NCBI RefSeq assembly: GCF_900102925.1
Contig: NZ_FNKI01000001.1
Coordinates: forward strand, 1-64,000
Reading direction: 5' to 3'
Source of the DNA: Flagellimonas zhangzhouensis
GTDB lineage: Bacteria > Bacteroidota > Bacteroidia > Flavobacteriales > Flavobacteriaceae
DNA: 64,000 nt
Positions 51,857 through 61,218 of the stretch are shown here, piece by piece; the stretch's first letter is position 1, and each line of letters begins with the position of its first letter. The notes under the pieces were generated by a model. That model saw only the letters and a program-made list of their open reading frames with translations. It did not search any database and was not told where the DNA came from. A program made the translations under genes and the position numbers.

Positions 51857-53535
51857 AATCCGAGTTTTTGAATATTTTCTTGGGTCGATTCCAATTGCGG
51901 CACTTCAGCTTTCGTAATTGGACGGTAGGCTATTTTTAATTCTTGACCATTTCTTCGGAGGCCTAATTCCACATCGTGGTCAATACTGCCTTGCCAAATA
52001 CTGCGTGAAAACACCTCATCTCCTTTTCGGACTCCAGCTTGCCATGCTGCACTTCCCTCCACTACACTTGCTATGGATTTTCGGTCATCAGAAAATGTAA
52101 AGCCTAATTCATAAATATCGCTCATCGGAGAAAACTCCAATTCCAAATCGGAGAACAGACCAACCAAGTCCACTTTTTGACCTTCTTCTATGTGCTTTTG
52201 AAAAAATGATTCGAAATCCCCTTTCCAATAATCGTTCAATACGGTTAAAAAGTAATCATGTGTCAGTTTTTGATTTTTTGAAGTAGCATCAGCGTACAAT
52301 CGGTGCATTACATCATTCAGACTTTTTTTACCGTTTGAGGTTTCTTGAATTTTTAGATCCAAATAAAAAGCAAACACGGCCCCTCTCCAATACGGCAATT
52401 TGGAATAGTCATAATTCGTCCAAAAATTCTCGTAGTTGATTTCTGCATTTGGCGCTTCAACCACAGGCGAAGCGTACAGATCTCGAATGGTTCTGTTGAT
52501 TTCTTGAATAAAAAATGCGCCATCCAGTCCATTGATTTTGTTCTTAGCAATGTTTTTAAAGGTATAATATTCGGTAAAACCCTCACTAAACCAATATTGT
52601 TCCTCTTCGTTATCATTTTGAATAGTATGGCCAATCCAATTGTGCATTAATTCGTGATTGAACAAATACACCATCTGGCCTATTTCCGTAAAATCGTTGT
52701 TGGAAACCGAAGTCGCAAAGGAATTTGTCAATCCCGTTCCTTGAAAACTACTGCCCATTTCTTGGGGAAAGGGTTGCATGGTAACCGTAAAATAGCCTTG
52801 GGAGTGATCACCCCAAAAATTGCGTTGGTGGGTCAAAGTTTGGTCCAGAACTTCAAAAACTTCTTCATCCTTAAAGGGCACCCATTCGCCACGAGTGGCC
52901 AAACTGATTTTGTTTCCTTTAACTTCTCCATCAAAAACCCTAAAATCTCCCCCAACAAAAATGGCGTTGCCAAATTGATTTTTATCCATATCAACAAGTG
53001 ATTGTTCACGTTCCCCGCTTCCAAAACTGTTGTGAATGGTGTAATCTTCAGGGAAATCTGCCCAACTAAGGCTGATGTCAATCTTATCATCCGTGTTTTC
53101 TGGCACCATGAACATATTATGGGAAAACAGGTGGAAATAATCTTGGTTGATGATGGGTCGGTACACTGCTCGGGAGGAAAGTTCGCCATCAAAATCTTGT
53201 TGCAGCAGATATTCAACCTTCAATCGTTCCACATTTTTTGGATGCATCAAAACGATACGTCCGCTATCCAAATCCTTTTCGATGGCTCCTTCCACATTCA
53301 ATAATTGAATGCTGCCCAAAGTTTGGTACAAATCGGTTTCACCCCATGCTTCATTCGGAAATGAAAGATTGGTCACCCCACTTGTATCCGCCGCAAACTC
53401 CATTTTTATATGAAGTTGGGTGATACTATCCCGCGTTACAGAACTGATGGAATAGCTTAGATCGGAAGTTGATTTTTGTTGACAGGAAAATAAAAAAGTG
53501 GCTAAAAGTGCTGTAGGTAGAACTCTTTTTAACAT
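51853..53535 (-). CDS. M61-like peptidase lipoprotein with PDZ domain
   Basis: 560 residues. Lipoprotein signal with Cys18 ('LLATFLFSC'). Beta-sandwich N-terminal domain, then a catalytic gluzincin domain with H294-E-L-M-H298 ('FNHELMHNWIGH') and E318 ('WFSEGFTEYY'), and a C-terminal PDZ-like domain (~460-545, 'ELGFTFSDDRKSIASVVEGS', 'AGVRKGDEVF'). This is the M61 glycyl-aminopeptidase arrangement. Driven by an ECF-type promoter identical in form to that of the acidic repeat protein, so both are probably envelope-stress genes. Confidence 0.88.
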   Translation of the reverse strand: MLKRVLPTALLATFLFSCQQKSTSDLSYSISSVTRDSITQLHIKMEFAADTSGVTNLSFPNEAWGETDLYQTLGSIQLLNVEGAIEKDLDSGRIVLMHPKNVERLKVEYLLQQDFDGELSSRAVYRPIINQDYFHLFSHNMFMVPENTDDKIDISLSWADFPEDYTIHNSFGSGEREQSLVDMDKNQFGNAIFVGGDFRVFDGEVKGNKISLATRGEWVPFKDEEVFEVLDQTLTHQRNFWGDHSQGYFTVTMQPFPQEMGSSFQGTGLTNSFATSVSNNDFTEIGQMVYLFNHELMHNWIGHTIQNDNEEEQYWFSEGFTEYYTFKNIAKNKINGLDGAFFIQEINRTIRDLYASPVVEAPNAEINYENFWTNYDYSKLPYWRGAVFAFYLDLKIQETSNGKKSLNDVMHRLYADATSKNQKLTHDYFLTVLNDYWKGDFESFFQKHIEEGQKVDLVGLFSDLELEFSPMSDIYELGFTFSDDRKSIASVVEGSAAWQAGVRKGDEVFSRSIWQGSIDHDVELGLRRNGQELKIAYRPITKAEVPQLESTQENIQKLGF

Positions 53536-53555
53536 GGTTTGTTGATTGATTGATA

Positions 53556-53588
53556 CTTATAAGACGCATCAAAATCGAAAATGTGACA
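53556..53588 (-). promoter_or_regulatory. ECF-sigma-type promoter of the M61 peptidase gene
   Basis: TGTCACATTTT (53578-53588) and GTCTTATAAG (53556-53565, preceded by C) on the minus strand, 33 bp overall, the same as at 35361-35393. The M61 ATG lies about 21 nt downstream. Confidence 0.7.
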
Positions 53589-53590
53589 GT

Positions 53591-54205
53591 TTAATCCAAA
53601 ATTAAGTCCAATTCCTCCATATTTAAAACAGGTGTTTCTTCAAAAACCAAGGTCCAACCCATGGAGTTGGTCAAAACAAGAATTCGGGAAAGCTCACTCA
53701 CCAAACGGTTTTCGGCATTGGTTCGTAAACTGGACGCCTCCACTTTTTTCATCAGAGAAGCGTTCACTGTCTTTTTAATGTTGTTATAATCCTTTGCGCT
53801 AAACGGATTTAAATAATCCGCGGTTACATCGTAATACTCAAAATCAGGATTAAGTTTGATTTCTGGCTCTGGAATTTGAATGATTTTGATGGTTTTTGTG
53901 GCTTCATCCACATCGTAGGTGAGTTTGGAAAGATCATAGGCAATCGTCGCTTCCGCATTCACCACTACCAAAGCTTTTTTATCGGCAGTCACCAAGGGTC
54001 CAAAGAGCTCCCTACTGTCTTTGTAATTGTATACTTCCACAAAGTGACCTTCGGTCACAATCAACTTGGAAACATTTTTCAATTCCTGCTGAATCAGCAT
54101 GGAATTTTCTTCCAAAACCGTTTTTTGCTTGTTGTCATCGGCACAGGATTTATAGATCAACACCGAGGCCAAGGCAATAATGGCTCCTACAAGTACTTTC
54201 TTCAT
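53591..54205 (-). CDS. DUF4230 family protein
   Basis: 204 residues; short membrane anchor (~5-20, with a Cys at 21 after SAT-poor context 'LIYKSCAD'). The domain 'KLIVTEGHFVEVYNYKD', 'ALVVVNAEATIAYDLSKLTY' and 'IKIIQIPEPEIKLNPDFEYY' is typical of DUF4230, a beta-rich family anchored to the membrane. Function unknown. Starts directly after the stop of the GSCFA gene: one operon. Confidence 0.85.
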   Translation of the reverse strand: MKKVLVGAIIALASVLIYKSCADDNKQKTVLEENSMLIQQELKNVSKLIVTEGHFVEVYNYKDSRELFGPLVTADKKALVVVNAEATIAYDLSKLTYDVDEATKTIKIIQIPEPEIKLNPDFEYYDVTADYLNPFSAKDYNNIKKTVNASLMKKVEASSLRTNAENRLVSELSRILVLTNSMGWTLVFEETPVLNMEELDLILD

Positions 54206-55165
54206 CTATTCAAATTTCATGAAAGGATAATGCTGTTGAAGATACGTAATTTTGGTTTCCAGCGATGTTTTGAATTTTTTGTGCCCTTTGGAATCTGGAT
54301 TAAATGGTCTGTGCTGCAATCCTTTATGAACAGAATCCACCTCATCCATTATGGGATAAACTTTTTCGGATATCCAGACCAATTTGAATTTCTCCCAAAT
54401 GTAATCTACTGCCAATTCGTTCGGATGCACCATATCCTTGGCGTAAAAGCGGTAATCTCGAAGTTCGTCCATCATTATTTCATACGATGGAAAATAAGAT
54501 ACATTTCTCGACTGCGCTCGAGATGACAAAATAGAATGAAGTGAAGATATTAGGTGTGCCTTGCTCTGCTGATTTTCCACAAAACCATCTTTTAAATGCC
54601 GAACAGGGGAAACCGTGAAAATAATCTGTGTGTTGGGGTTTAGACTTGAAATCAACCCTATCAAATGGGATAAACTTTCCTCAATCTCCTGAACGGACAA
54701 CAATTTTTTATTGAATTGCTTCTGAGGCACTTTATGACAATTGGCCACTACTTTTTCAGATGCCAAATGTTTATAGACCCAAGCTGTTCCCAAAGTGATA
54801 ATGATATGGGAAGCCTTCTCCAAAGCTATTTGTGTTGTTTTCAAACTTTGGTTGAGCAATTGCAGCAAATCTTCAGGATTATCGGAACGCAAATCAGAAT
54901 GGGCATCGAAACAACGCCAAATGCCATCTTGTTCAAAAACCTCGATTGGCAGATAAGGTTTTTCATTAATAGCGCGTTGCACCAAATTTTCAATGGCGCG
55001 AGGATGAAATAATATCCCAAAGGGATTTTGCTTTTGTTGGAATTTGAAGTAATCCAACTTGCTCCCCATATTTTCAACAAAACAAGACCCTAAAAGCACC
55101 ACCTTACTTTGATAATCCAAAGGATTATCGGCAGGCTGCAAAGGTATCTTGGTTTGAAGTTCCAT
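54206..55165 (-). CDS. GSCFA domain protein (SGNH-like hydrolase)
   Basis: 319 residues. The family name motif is seen as G-S-C-F (27-30, 'VVLLGSCFVENMG'); the SGNH-like 'GTAWVYK', and catalytic 'DMVHPNELA' near 258 support an esterase/acyltransferase fold. At ~218-224 the sequence 'SSRAQSR' is encoded by a dispersed palindromic repeat (54502-54530) that lies in frame in the gene; the reading frame is intact. Probably acts on an envelope polysaccharide; substrate unknown. Confidence 0.9.
   Translation of the reverse strand: MELQTKIPLQPADNPLDYQSKVVLLGSCFVENMGSKLDYFKFQQKQNPFGILFHPRAIENLVQRAINEKPYLPIEVFEQDGIWRCFDAHSDLRSDNPEDLLQLLNQSLKTTQIALEKASHIIITLGTAWVYKHLASEKVVANCHKVPQKQFNKKLLSVQEIEESLSHLIGLISSLNPNTQIIFTVSPVRHLKDGFVENQQSKAHLISSLHSILSSRAQSRNVSYFPSYEIMMDELRDYRFYAKDMVHPNELAVDYIWEKFKLVWISEKVYPIMDEVDSVHKGLQHRPFNPDSKGHKKFKTSLETKITYLQQHYPFMKFE
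54502..54530. repeat. Dispersed palindromic element inside the GSCFA gene
   Basis: CTCGACTGCGCTCGAG core (16 bp, near-palindromic) flanked by ATTT and ATGACAAA. It has the same core as the intergenic copies at 46758 and 55256, and is read as coding sequence for S-S-R-A-Q-S-R on the minus strand. Confidence 0.8.
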
Positions 55166-55179
55166 ATAATTGTAAAATT

Positions 55180-55213
55180 GTCAGTTCGAGTCCTTCGACT
55201 TCGCTCAGGATAA
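55180..55213. repeat. Dispersed element upstream of the GSCFA gene
   Basis: GTCAGTTCGAGTCCTTCGAC followed by TTCGCTCAGGATAA. Same family as the element at 55256. Confidence 0.65.
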
Positions 55214-55255
55214 ACTTAAATCGAGAACCAAAAAACCTATTTCATCCAATTTAAT

Positions 55256-55282
55256 TACCCTTCGACTGCGCTCAGGGTAACC
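55256..55282. repeat. Dispersed element between alaS and GSCFA genes
   Basis: ACCCTTCGACTGCGCTCAGG with GTAACC following. CCCT...AGGG complementary ends. It could form a hairpin after the alaS stop and act in termination. Confidence 0.75.
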
Positions 55283-55297
55283 TCTCGATGTGATTCC

Positions 55298-57910
55298 TTA
55301 TTTTATGTAGTCTTTCACTTTTTCTAAGGCTTCGGGAATACCTGCTGGGTTTTTACCTCCCGCAGTGGCAAAGAAAGGCTGTCCCCCTCCACCTCCTTGA
55401 ATGTATTTACCCAATTCGCGAACAATGGTTCCTGCGTTCAACGATTTAGCAGTGGCCAAATCTTTAGAAATATAACAGGACAAAATTGCCTTTCCATCGT
55501 TTTCCGAGGCCAACATTAAAAACAAGTTATCTACCTGACCTCCTATTTCAAAAGACAAATCTTTGATGCCACCAGCATCCAAATCCACTTTTTTGGCCAA
55601 GAATTTGGTTCCGTTCACTTCTTCCAGTTCCGTGATCAATTCATTTTTAAGGCCTTTGGCCTTGTCTTTCAACAACTGCTCTACTTGCTTTTTCAACGCA
55701 TTGTTTTCTTCCTGCAAACCAGAAACGGCTTTTACAGGATCTTGCGCATTGTTCAACATGTCTTTGATCTCGAAAAGCATTCGATTGTTGTTGAAATAGA
55801 ACTCTTTAACGGCATCCGAAGTAATGGCTTCAATTCTTCGTATTCCTGCAGCAACTGCTCCTTCAGAAACAATTTTAAAATGCCAGATATCGGCGGTGTT
55901 GGCCACATGCGTACCGCCACAAAGTTCAATGGACTGCCCAAAACGAATGGTACGGACCGTATCGCCATACTTTTCTCCGAACAGCGCCATCGCACCTTCT
56001 GCCATCGCTTCTTTAATGGGAACATTACGCCCCTCTTGCAGTGGCAAATGTCCTTCTATTCGAGCGTTCACAAAATTTTCTACTTCCCTGAGTTCCTCCA
56101 CCGTAAGTTTGGAAAAATGGGAAAAGTCAAAACGTAAATATTTGGAGTGCACAGCTGAGCCTTTTTGCTCCACATGGGGGCCTAAAATTTCACGTAGGGC
56201 TTGGTGTAACAAGTGGGTAGCGGTGTGATTGCTTGCTGTTCTCCAACGTTGTTTTTGATCTACGGCAGCCTTAAAAGATACAGAAACATCTTCGGGAAGT
56301 GATTCCGCAAAATGCACAATCTCATTGTTCTCCCTTTTTGTATCGATGATATAGGTAATGTCTCCGTTCGGAGCTTCCAAATATCCTTTATCGCCAACCT
56401 GACCTCCGCCTTCGGCATAAAATGGGGTTAAATTGAACACCAATTGATAACGGTCACCCTCTTTTTTACTGGTCACTTTTCTGTACTTCACCAATTTCAC
56501 ATTGGCTTCCAAACTATCGTATCCTATAAATTCTTGTTCGGAATCGTTCAACAGCACCGTCCAATCATCTTTGGACACTTCGGATGCTGCTCTCGAACGG
56601 TCTTTTTGAGCTTTCAAGGCCTTTTCAAACCCTTCCACATCCAACTGATAGCCTTTTTCTTCTAAGATTAATGAAGTAAGGTCAATCGGAAATCCAAATG
56701 TATCATACAATTCAAAGGCTTTTTCACCATCAATAGTTTTGCCTTTAGACGATTTAATCACGGAATCCAAAAGCACCAATCCTTGCTCCAAGGTACTCAA
56801 GAAAGAACTTTCTTCTTCCTTGATTACATTTTCAATCAATTGGTATTGCTTTTTCAATTCTGGGAAAGCAGCACCCATTTGATCACCCAATACTTTTACC
56901 AATCGGTAAATAAAAGGTTGGTTCATCCCTAAAAAGGTAAATCCATAACGAATGGCTCTTCTTAGAATTCTACGAATTACGTAACCAGCACCTGTATTGC
57001 TTGGCAACTGTCCATCGGCAATCGAAAACGCAACTGCACGAACGTGATCGGAAATAACGCGGATGGCAATATCGGTCTCCTCGTTTTTTCCGTATTTTTT
57101 TCCAGTGATGGTCTCTACCTCACGAATCAGCGGGGTGAACACATCAGTATCGTAGTTGGACTGCACATTTTGCAATACCATGCACAAACGCTCGAAGCCC
57201 ATACCCGTGTCGATATGTTTTTCTGGAAGTGGTTCTAAACTTCCATTCGCTTTGCGGTTGTACTGCATAAAAACCAAGTTCCAGATTTCCACCACTTGAG
57301 GATGATCTTGGTTGACCAAAGAGGCTCCTGATACTTTTTTCTTTTCTTCTGCGGAACGAATGTCCACATGTATTTCGGAACAGGGACCACAGGGACCTTG
57401 ATCGCCCATTTCCCAGAAATTGTCTTTTTTGTTCCCTAAAATGATTCTATCCTCGGGCACAATGGTTTTCCAAAGGTCGAATGCTTCTTGATCCAAAGCC
57501 AACCCATCATCTTCACTTCCTTCAAAAACGGAAACGTAAAGACTTTCCTTATCAATTTTATAAACTTCGGTAAGTAACTCCCAGGCCCAGGCAATGGCTT
57601 CTTTTTTAAAGTAATCGCCAATACTCCAGTTGCCCAACATTTCGAACATGGTGTGGTGGTAGGTATCCTTTCCCACCTCTTCCAAATCGTTATGCTTACC
57701 ACTTACGCGAAGACACTTTTGGGTGTCTGTAAGTCGTTTGTCCTTTGCAACGGAATTCCCCAAGAAAAACTCCTTAAACTGGTTCATGCCTGCATTAGTG
57801 AACATCAGTGTGGGGTCGTCCTTCATCACCATGGGGGCTGAGGGCACTATTTTATGGTTCTTTTCTTTGAAAAAGTTTAAAAACTGCTTTCTAACTTCTT
57901 GGGATGTCAT
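55298..57910 (-). CDS. alaS: Alanine-tRNA ligase
   Basis: 870 residues, normal length. In order: class II catalytic core ('[15 protein letters not shown]' start), tRNA-recognition helical region, the editing domain with zinc-site words '[16 protein letters not shown]' (His-x3-His) and '[16 protein letters not shown]', and the C-Ala region ending '[20 protein letters not shown]'. It charges tRNA-Ala and clears mischarged serine. ATG 57910. Divergent from the M23 gene; both have their own -7 box. Confidence 0.98.
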   Translation of the reverse strand: MTSQEVRKQFLNFFKEKNHKIVPSAPMVMKDDPTLMFTNAGMNQFKEFFLGNSVAKDKRLTDTQKCLRVSGKHNDLEEVGKDTYHHTMFEMLGNWSIGDYFKKEAIAWAWELLTEVYKIDKESLYVSVFEGSEDDGLALDQEAFDLWKTIVPEDRIILGNKKDNFWEMGDQGPCGPCSEIHVDIRSAEEKKKVSGASLVNQDHPQVVEIWNLVFMQYNRKANGSLEPLPEKHIDTGMGFERLCMVLQNVQSNYDTDVFTPLIREVETITGKKYGKNEETDIAIRVISDHVRAVAFSIADGQLPSNTGAGYVIRRILRRAIRYGFTFLGMNQPFIYRLVKVLGDQMGAAFPELKKQYQLIENVIKEEESSFLSTLEQGLVLLDSVIKSSKGKTIDGEKAFELYDTFGFPIDLTSLILEEKGYQLDVEGFEKALKAQKDRSRAASEVSKDDWTVLLNDSEQEFIGYDSLEANVKLVKYRKVTSKKEGDRYQLVFNLTPFYAEGGGQVGDKGYLEAPNGDITYIIDTKRENNEIVHFAESLPEDVSVSFKAAVDQKQRWRTASNHTATHLLHQALREILGPHVEQKGSAVHSKYLRFDFSHFSKLTVEELREVENFVNARIEGHLPLQEGRNVPIKEAMAEGAMALFGEKYGDTVRTIRFGQSIELCGGTHVANTADIWHFKIVSEGAVAAGIRRIEAITSDAVKEFYFNNNRMLFEIKDMLNNAQDPVKAVSGLQEENNALKKQVEQLLKDKAKGLKNELITELEEVNGTKFLAKKVDLDAGGIKDLSFEIGGQVDNLFLMLASENDGKAILSCYISKDLATAKSLNAGTIVRELGKYIQGGGGGQPFFATAGGKNPAGIPEALEKVKDYIK

Positions 57911-57959
57911 TGAATTCCTAGGGTTTTCTTAAATTTAACACATTAAACAAAACAATTTT

Positions 57960-57967
57960 TATATTTG
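57960..57967 (+). promoter_or_regulatory. -7 promoter box of the M23 operon
   Basis: TATATTTG on the plus strand, exact TAnnTTTG, giving a 40-nt leader before ATG 58014. A weak TTTA is 22 bp upstream. Confidence 0.5.
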
Positions 57968-57990
57968 CTTGTTTTGTTAAAATGAGTGAG

Positions 57991-57998
57991 CAAAAATA
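57991..57998 (-). promoter_or_regulatory. -7 promoter box of alaS
   Basis: Minus-strand TATTTTTG matches TAnnTTTG; start near 57985 gives a leader of about 75 nt. It overlaps the start region of the divergent M23 transcript. No good -33 element. Confidence 0.4.
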
Positions 57999-58013
57999 GG
58001 ATAAAATCCCTTC

Positions 58014-58991
58014 ATGTCTAAAGTAAAGTACTATTACGATCCGGATACGCTTTCTTACCGAAAGATTGAACCGAAGAAATCCAAAAAGTACAGGAATGTT
58101 TTCTTGTTTTTGGCAGGTTCAGCTCTTTTCGGAACCTTAGGCTTGATTATTTTGTTGAATACTCGATGGGTAAACACGCCTAAAGAACTTTCCCTTGAAA
58201 GAGAGGTGCGAAACTATGAGCTTCAGTTTGATATCATGAACAGAAAGCTGGATCAAATGGAGCAGGTTTTAGCCAATATCGAAGATCGCGACAACAATAT
58301 TTACCGTTTATATTTTGAGGCTAACCCCATTCCCGAAGAACAACGAAGAGCTGGATTTGGTGGTGTAAACCGTTACAATGCCCTCGAAGGTTTCAATAAT
58401 TCTGAAATCATCATCAATGCCACCAAGCGCTTGGATATTATTCAAAAGCAAATGGTGATTCAATCCAAATCGTTGGATGAAATTGCCAAGTTGGCGGAGG
58501 CAAAAGAAAAATTATTGGCTTCCATTCCTGCCATTCAACCTGTAAGCAATGAAGACCTTACCCGAATGGCTTCTGGTTATGGTTGGAGATCTGACCCTTT
58601 TACCAAAGCGAGAAAAATGCACTGGGGGATGGACTTTACTGCTCCACGAGGTACACCAATTTACGCATCGGGGGACGGAAAAGTGGTTCGTGCCGATAAC
58701 CGTTCCTCTGGATATGGTAAACACGTAAGAATTGACCATGACTATGGCTATATTTCACTCTACGGACACATGAGCAAGTATAATGTTACTGTGGGTCAAA
58801 AGGTGAAAAGAGGCGATATTATTGGCTTTGTAGGAAGCACAGGTCGTTCTGAGGCTCCCCACGTACACTACGAGGTGTTTAAGGACGGGGAACGTATCAA
58901 CCCCATTAACTTCTACTACGGAAGTTTGTCTACGGAAGAATTTGAGAATATGCTCAGATTGGCCAATCAAGAGAACCAATCCTTGGATTAA
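58014..58991 (+). CDS. M23 family peptidoglycan endopeptidase, membrane-anchored
   Basis: 325 residues. Short cytoplasmic start, one membrane helix (~29-48), a coiled-coil (~60-100, ~135-168), then a LytM/peptidase M23 domain (~190-305) with the zinc ligands H203 and D207 ('MHWGMDFTAPRGTPIYA'), and H283-V-H285 ('APHVHYEVF'). It cuts peptidoglycan crosslinks in the periplasm. The stop TAA overlaps the MerR ATG (TAATG), so the two are coupled. Confidence 0.95.
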   Translation: MSKVKYYYDPDTLSYRKIEPKKSKKYRNVFLFLAGSALFGTLGLIILLNTRWVNTPKELSLEREVRNYELQFDIMNRKLDQMEQVLANIEDRDNNIYRLYFEANPIPEEQRRAGFGGVNRYNALEGFNNSEIIINATKRLDIIQKQMVIQSKSLDEIAKLAEAKEKLLASIPAIQPVSNEDLTRMASGYGWRSDPFTKARKMHWGMDFTAPRGTPIYASGDGKVVRADNRSSGYGKHVRIDHDYGYISLYGHMSKYNVTVGQKVKRGDIIGFVGSTGRSEAPHVHYEVFKDGERINPINFYYGSLSTEEFENMLRLANQENQSLD

Positions 58992-59320
58992 TGCACATCG
59001 ATCTACCTGAAAAGCGATATTATGGCATTGGCGAAGTGGCCAACGCTTTTGGGGTGAACACCTCATTAATTCGCTTTTGGGAAAAAGAGTTTGATGTACT
59101 TCAACCTAAAAAAAATGCCAAGGGTAATAGAAAATTCACGCCACAGGATATCCAAAACCTGCAATTGATCTACCATTTGGTAAAAGAACGTGGTTTTACC
59201 TTGGAAGGAGCCAAAATCCACTTAAAGGAGGAAAAACAAAAAGCATTGTCCACCTTTGAAGTCATTCAAAAGCTGCAAAAAGTAAAAGCAGAACTTTTGA
59301 AAATTAAAGAACAACTATAA
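58991..59320 (+). CDS. MerR-family transcriptional regulator
   Basis: 109 residues: MerR winged helix-turn-helix at the N-terminus ('YYGIGEVANAFGVNTSLIRF', then 'GNRKFTPQDIQNLQLIYHLV') and a dimerising helix. There is no C-terminal effector or metal-binding domain, as in short flavobacterial MerR proteins that follow M23 peptidase genes. Starts one base inside the M23 stop codon; a LemA gene follows after 18 nt. Confidence 0.92.
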   Translation: MHIDLPEKRYYGIGEVANAFGVNTSLIRFWEKEFDVLQPKKNAKGNRKFTPQDIQNLQLIYHLVKERGFTLEGAKIHLKEEKQKALSTFEVIQKLQKVKAELLKIKEQL

Positions 59321-59338
59321 ACACTAAAACCATATAAA

Positions 59339-59938
59339 ATGAAAAAAGGCATCATAGCCATCATCGTCATCATTGTTTTGGCGGTAATTGTTGGTGGATG
59401 GTATGTTAGAACCAACAATAATTTGGTCGACATGAAAGGACAGGCCACTAAACAATGGGCCAATGTAGAGAGCTCTTATCAACGAAGAAGCGATCTTATA
59501 GGAAACTTGGTGAAAACAGTGCAGGGTGCAGCAGATTTTGAAAGAGAAACACTTTCGGATGTGATCGAGGCGCGTGCAAAAGCTACTTCGACTACCATCG
59601 ACGCCAATAATTTAACTGCCGAACAATTGGCTGAATTTCAACAAGCGCAATCTGGATTATCCTCTGCCCTTTCAAGATTATTGGTTACAGTAGAACGTTA
59701 TCCCGATCTAAAAGCCAATCAGAACTTTTTGGAGCTACAATCACAGTTAGAGGGCACCGAAAACAGAATCAATGTAGAGCGTAACCGTTTCAACGACTTG
59801 GCTGGTGAGTACAACATCAAAATCAAGCAAATACCCACCAATATTGTGGCCAGTTTGGCCAATTTTGATGAATTGGCACTATTCAATGCCAATGCTGGTG
59901 CAGAGAACGCTCCTGATGTGAATTTTGAATTCAATTAA
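59339..59938 (+). CDS. lemA: LemA family protein
   Basis: 199 residues. N-terminal membrane helix (~5-22), then the helical LemA domain ('NNLVDMKGQATKQWANVESS', 'YQRRSDLIGNLVKTVQGAA', and 'FNDLAGEYNIKIKQIPTNIV' near the end). LemA proteins sit in the membrane and occur next to TPM-domain genes, as here. Function is not settled. Confidence 0.94.
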   Translation: MKKGIIAIIVIIVLAVIVGGWYVRTNNNLVDMKGQATKQWANVESSYQRRSDLIGNLVKTVQGAADFERETLSDVIEARAKATSTTIDANNLTAEQLAEFQQAQSGLSSALSRLLVTVERYPDLKANQNFLELQSQLEGTENRINVERNRFNDLAGEYNIKIKQIPTNIVASLANFDELALFNANAGAENAPDVNFEFN

Positions 59939-59941
59939 ATT

Positions 59942-60382
59942 ATGATGTCCCACGTAGAGGAATTTTTGACTGCAGAGGAAGAGAAAGAGATCATTAATGC
60001 CATTGTAGAGGCTGAAAAAAACACCTCTGGCGAAATTAGGGTACACATTGAAGCTAAGGCCAAAATCGACCATTTTAGCAGGGCTCAACAAATTTTCCAC
60101 TTCCTTAAAATGGATAACACCAAAGAAGGCAATGGAGTACTCATCTACGTGGCAGTAGACGACCATAAATTTGTAATCTATGGCGATTCTGGCATAGACC
60201 GAGCAGTGCCCAAAGGATTTTGGGATACCACAAAAGATGTGATGCAATCCCACTTTAAAAAAGGACATTTTAAACAGGGAATTGTTGAAGGTATCCTCGT
60301 CGCAGGAAAAGAATTGGAAGCCCATTTTCCTTGGGACCATAACGACACCAACGAACTGAACAATGCCATTTCCAAAGGTTAG
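59942..60382 (+). CDS. TPM-domain protein (cytoplasmic or membrane-associated)
   Basis: 146 residues without a signal peptide. The TPM domain shows 'SGEIRVHIEAKAKID', 'GNGVLIYVAVDDHKFVIYGD' and 'GIVEGILVAGKEL'. In plants the related domain is a phosphatase acting with photosystem II repair; in bacteria the role is unknown. Second of three genes LemA-TPM-TPM; 3 nt after lemA and overlapping the next gene by 20 nt. Confidence 0.9.
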   Translation: MMSHVEEFLTAEEEKEIINAIVEAEKNTSGEIRVHIEAKAKIDHFSRAQQIFHFLKMDNTKEGNGVLIYVAVDDHKFVIYGDSGIDRAVPKGFWDTTKDVMQSHFKKGHFKQGIVEGILVAGKELEAHFPWDHNDTNELNNAISKG

Positions 60383-61154
60383 TTTTTTACTTGCATTTTT
60401 ATGTATTACCCTTTCTTGGGGCCAATATACCATTCCTGATAAACCCAAGGAACAAACCAGCGTATACGATTATGTGAATTTGTTATCGGCTTCGCAGAGC
60501 AACGCTCTGGAACAGAAACTTATTCGCTATTCCGATAGTACCTCTACCCAAATTGTTGTCGCTATTATCAGTTCCACCGAAGGCGAAAACATCAACTTTT
60601 TGGGAGCACAATGGGGTCAGAAATGGGGCATTGGACAAGCTGACAAAGACAATGGTGTACTCATTCTTTTAGCACGGGACGATAGAAGAATTGCCATAAA
60701 CACAGGGTATGGTGTTGAAGGTTCTTTGACAGACCTAATGTCCAAACGAATTATAGAATCAGTCATTATCCCCGAATTTAAACGTGGGGATTATTATGGT
60801 GGGTTGGATGCGGGTGCTGATGCCATTTTTAAGGTACTGAACGGAGAATTCACCGAAGAGCGCACCTTTGGCAACGGTGTACGGTTTCCATTTGAAGCTA
60901 TATTTCCCCTTATCATTTTTATAGTAATCATGATCATTTTGTGGAGCCGCAAAAACAAAGGTGGTCGCGGTGGCAAGGGTGGTGGTCGAAGAGGTAGCGG
61001 ACTCGACATTTGGGATATGATCATCTTGAGCAACATGGGCCGCAGCTCTGGTTCTTCAGGTGGATTTGGTGGCGGAAGTTTCGGCGGCGGAGGCTTTGGT
61101 GGCGGCTTCGGTGGTGGCGGCTTTGGAGGTGGAGGTGCCTCAGGAGGTTGGTAG
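60363..61154 (+). CDS. Secreted TPM-domain protein with glycine-rich tail (YgcG-like)
   Basis: 263 residues: signal peptide (1-20), TPM domain (~35-155, 'TQIVVAIISSTEGENINFLG', 'DNGVLILLARDDRRIAINTG'), a membrane helix (~180-197, 'IFPLIIFIVIMIILW'), then a basic-Gly stretch and a long Gly/Phe/Ser-rich tail ending GASGGW. This is the architecture of YgcG. The start lies inside the end of the preceding TPM gene (20-nt overlap). Confidence 0.93.
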   Translation: MPFPKVSFLLAFLCITLSWGQYTIPDKPKEQTSVYDYVNLLSASQSNALEQKLIRYSDSTSTQIVVAIISSTEGENINFLGAQWGQKWGIGQADKDNGVLILLARDDRRIAINTGYGVEGSLTDLMSKRIIESVIIPEFKRGDYYGGLDAGADAIFKVLNGEFTEERTFGNGVRFPFEAIFPLIIFIVIMIILWSRKNKGGRGGKGGGRRGSGLDIWDMIILSNMGRSSGSSGGFGGGSFGGGGFGGGFGGGGFGGGGASGGW

Positions 61155-61218
61155 TTCAACCTTTGAAATGAAGCAACTTCTAGCTCATTTCATCATCTAC
61201 TCTAAAAACACTTTTGCC

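Noticed and set aside
60794..61159. Proline-rich open frame on the minus strand
   Set aside because: Antisense of the Gly-rich tail of the TPM protein; no start signals.
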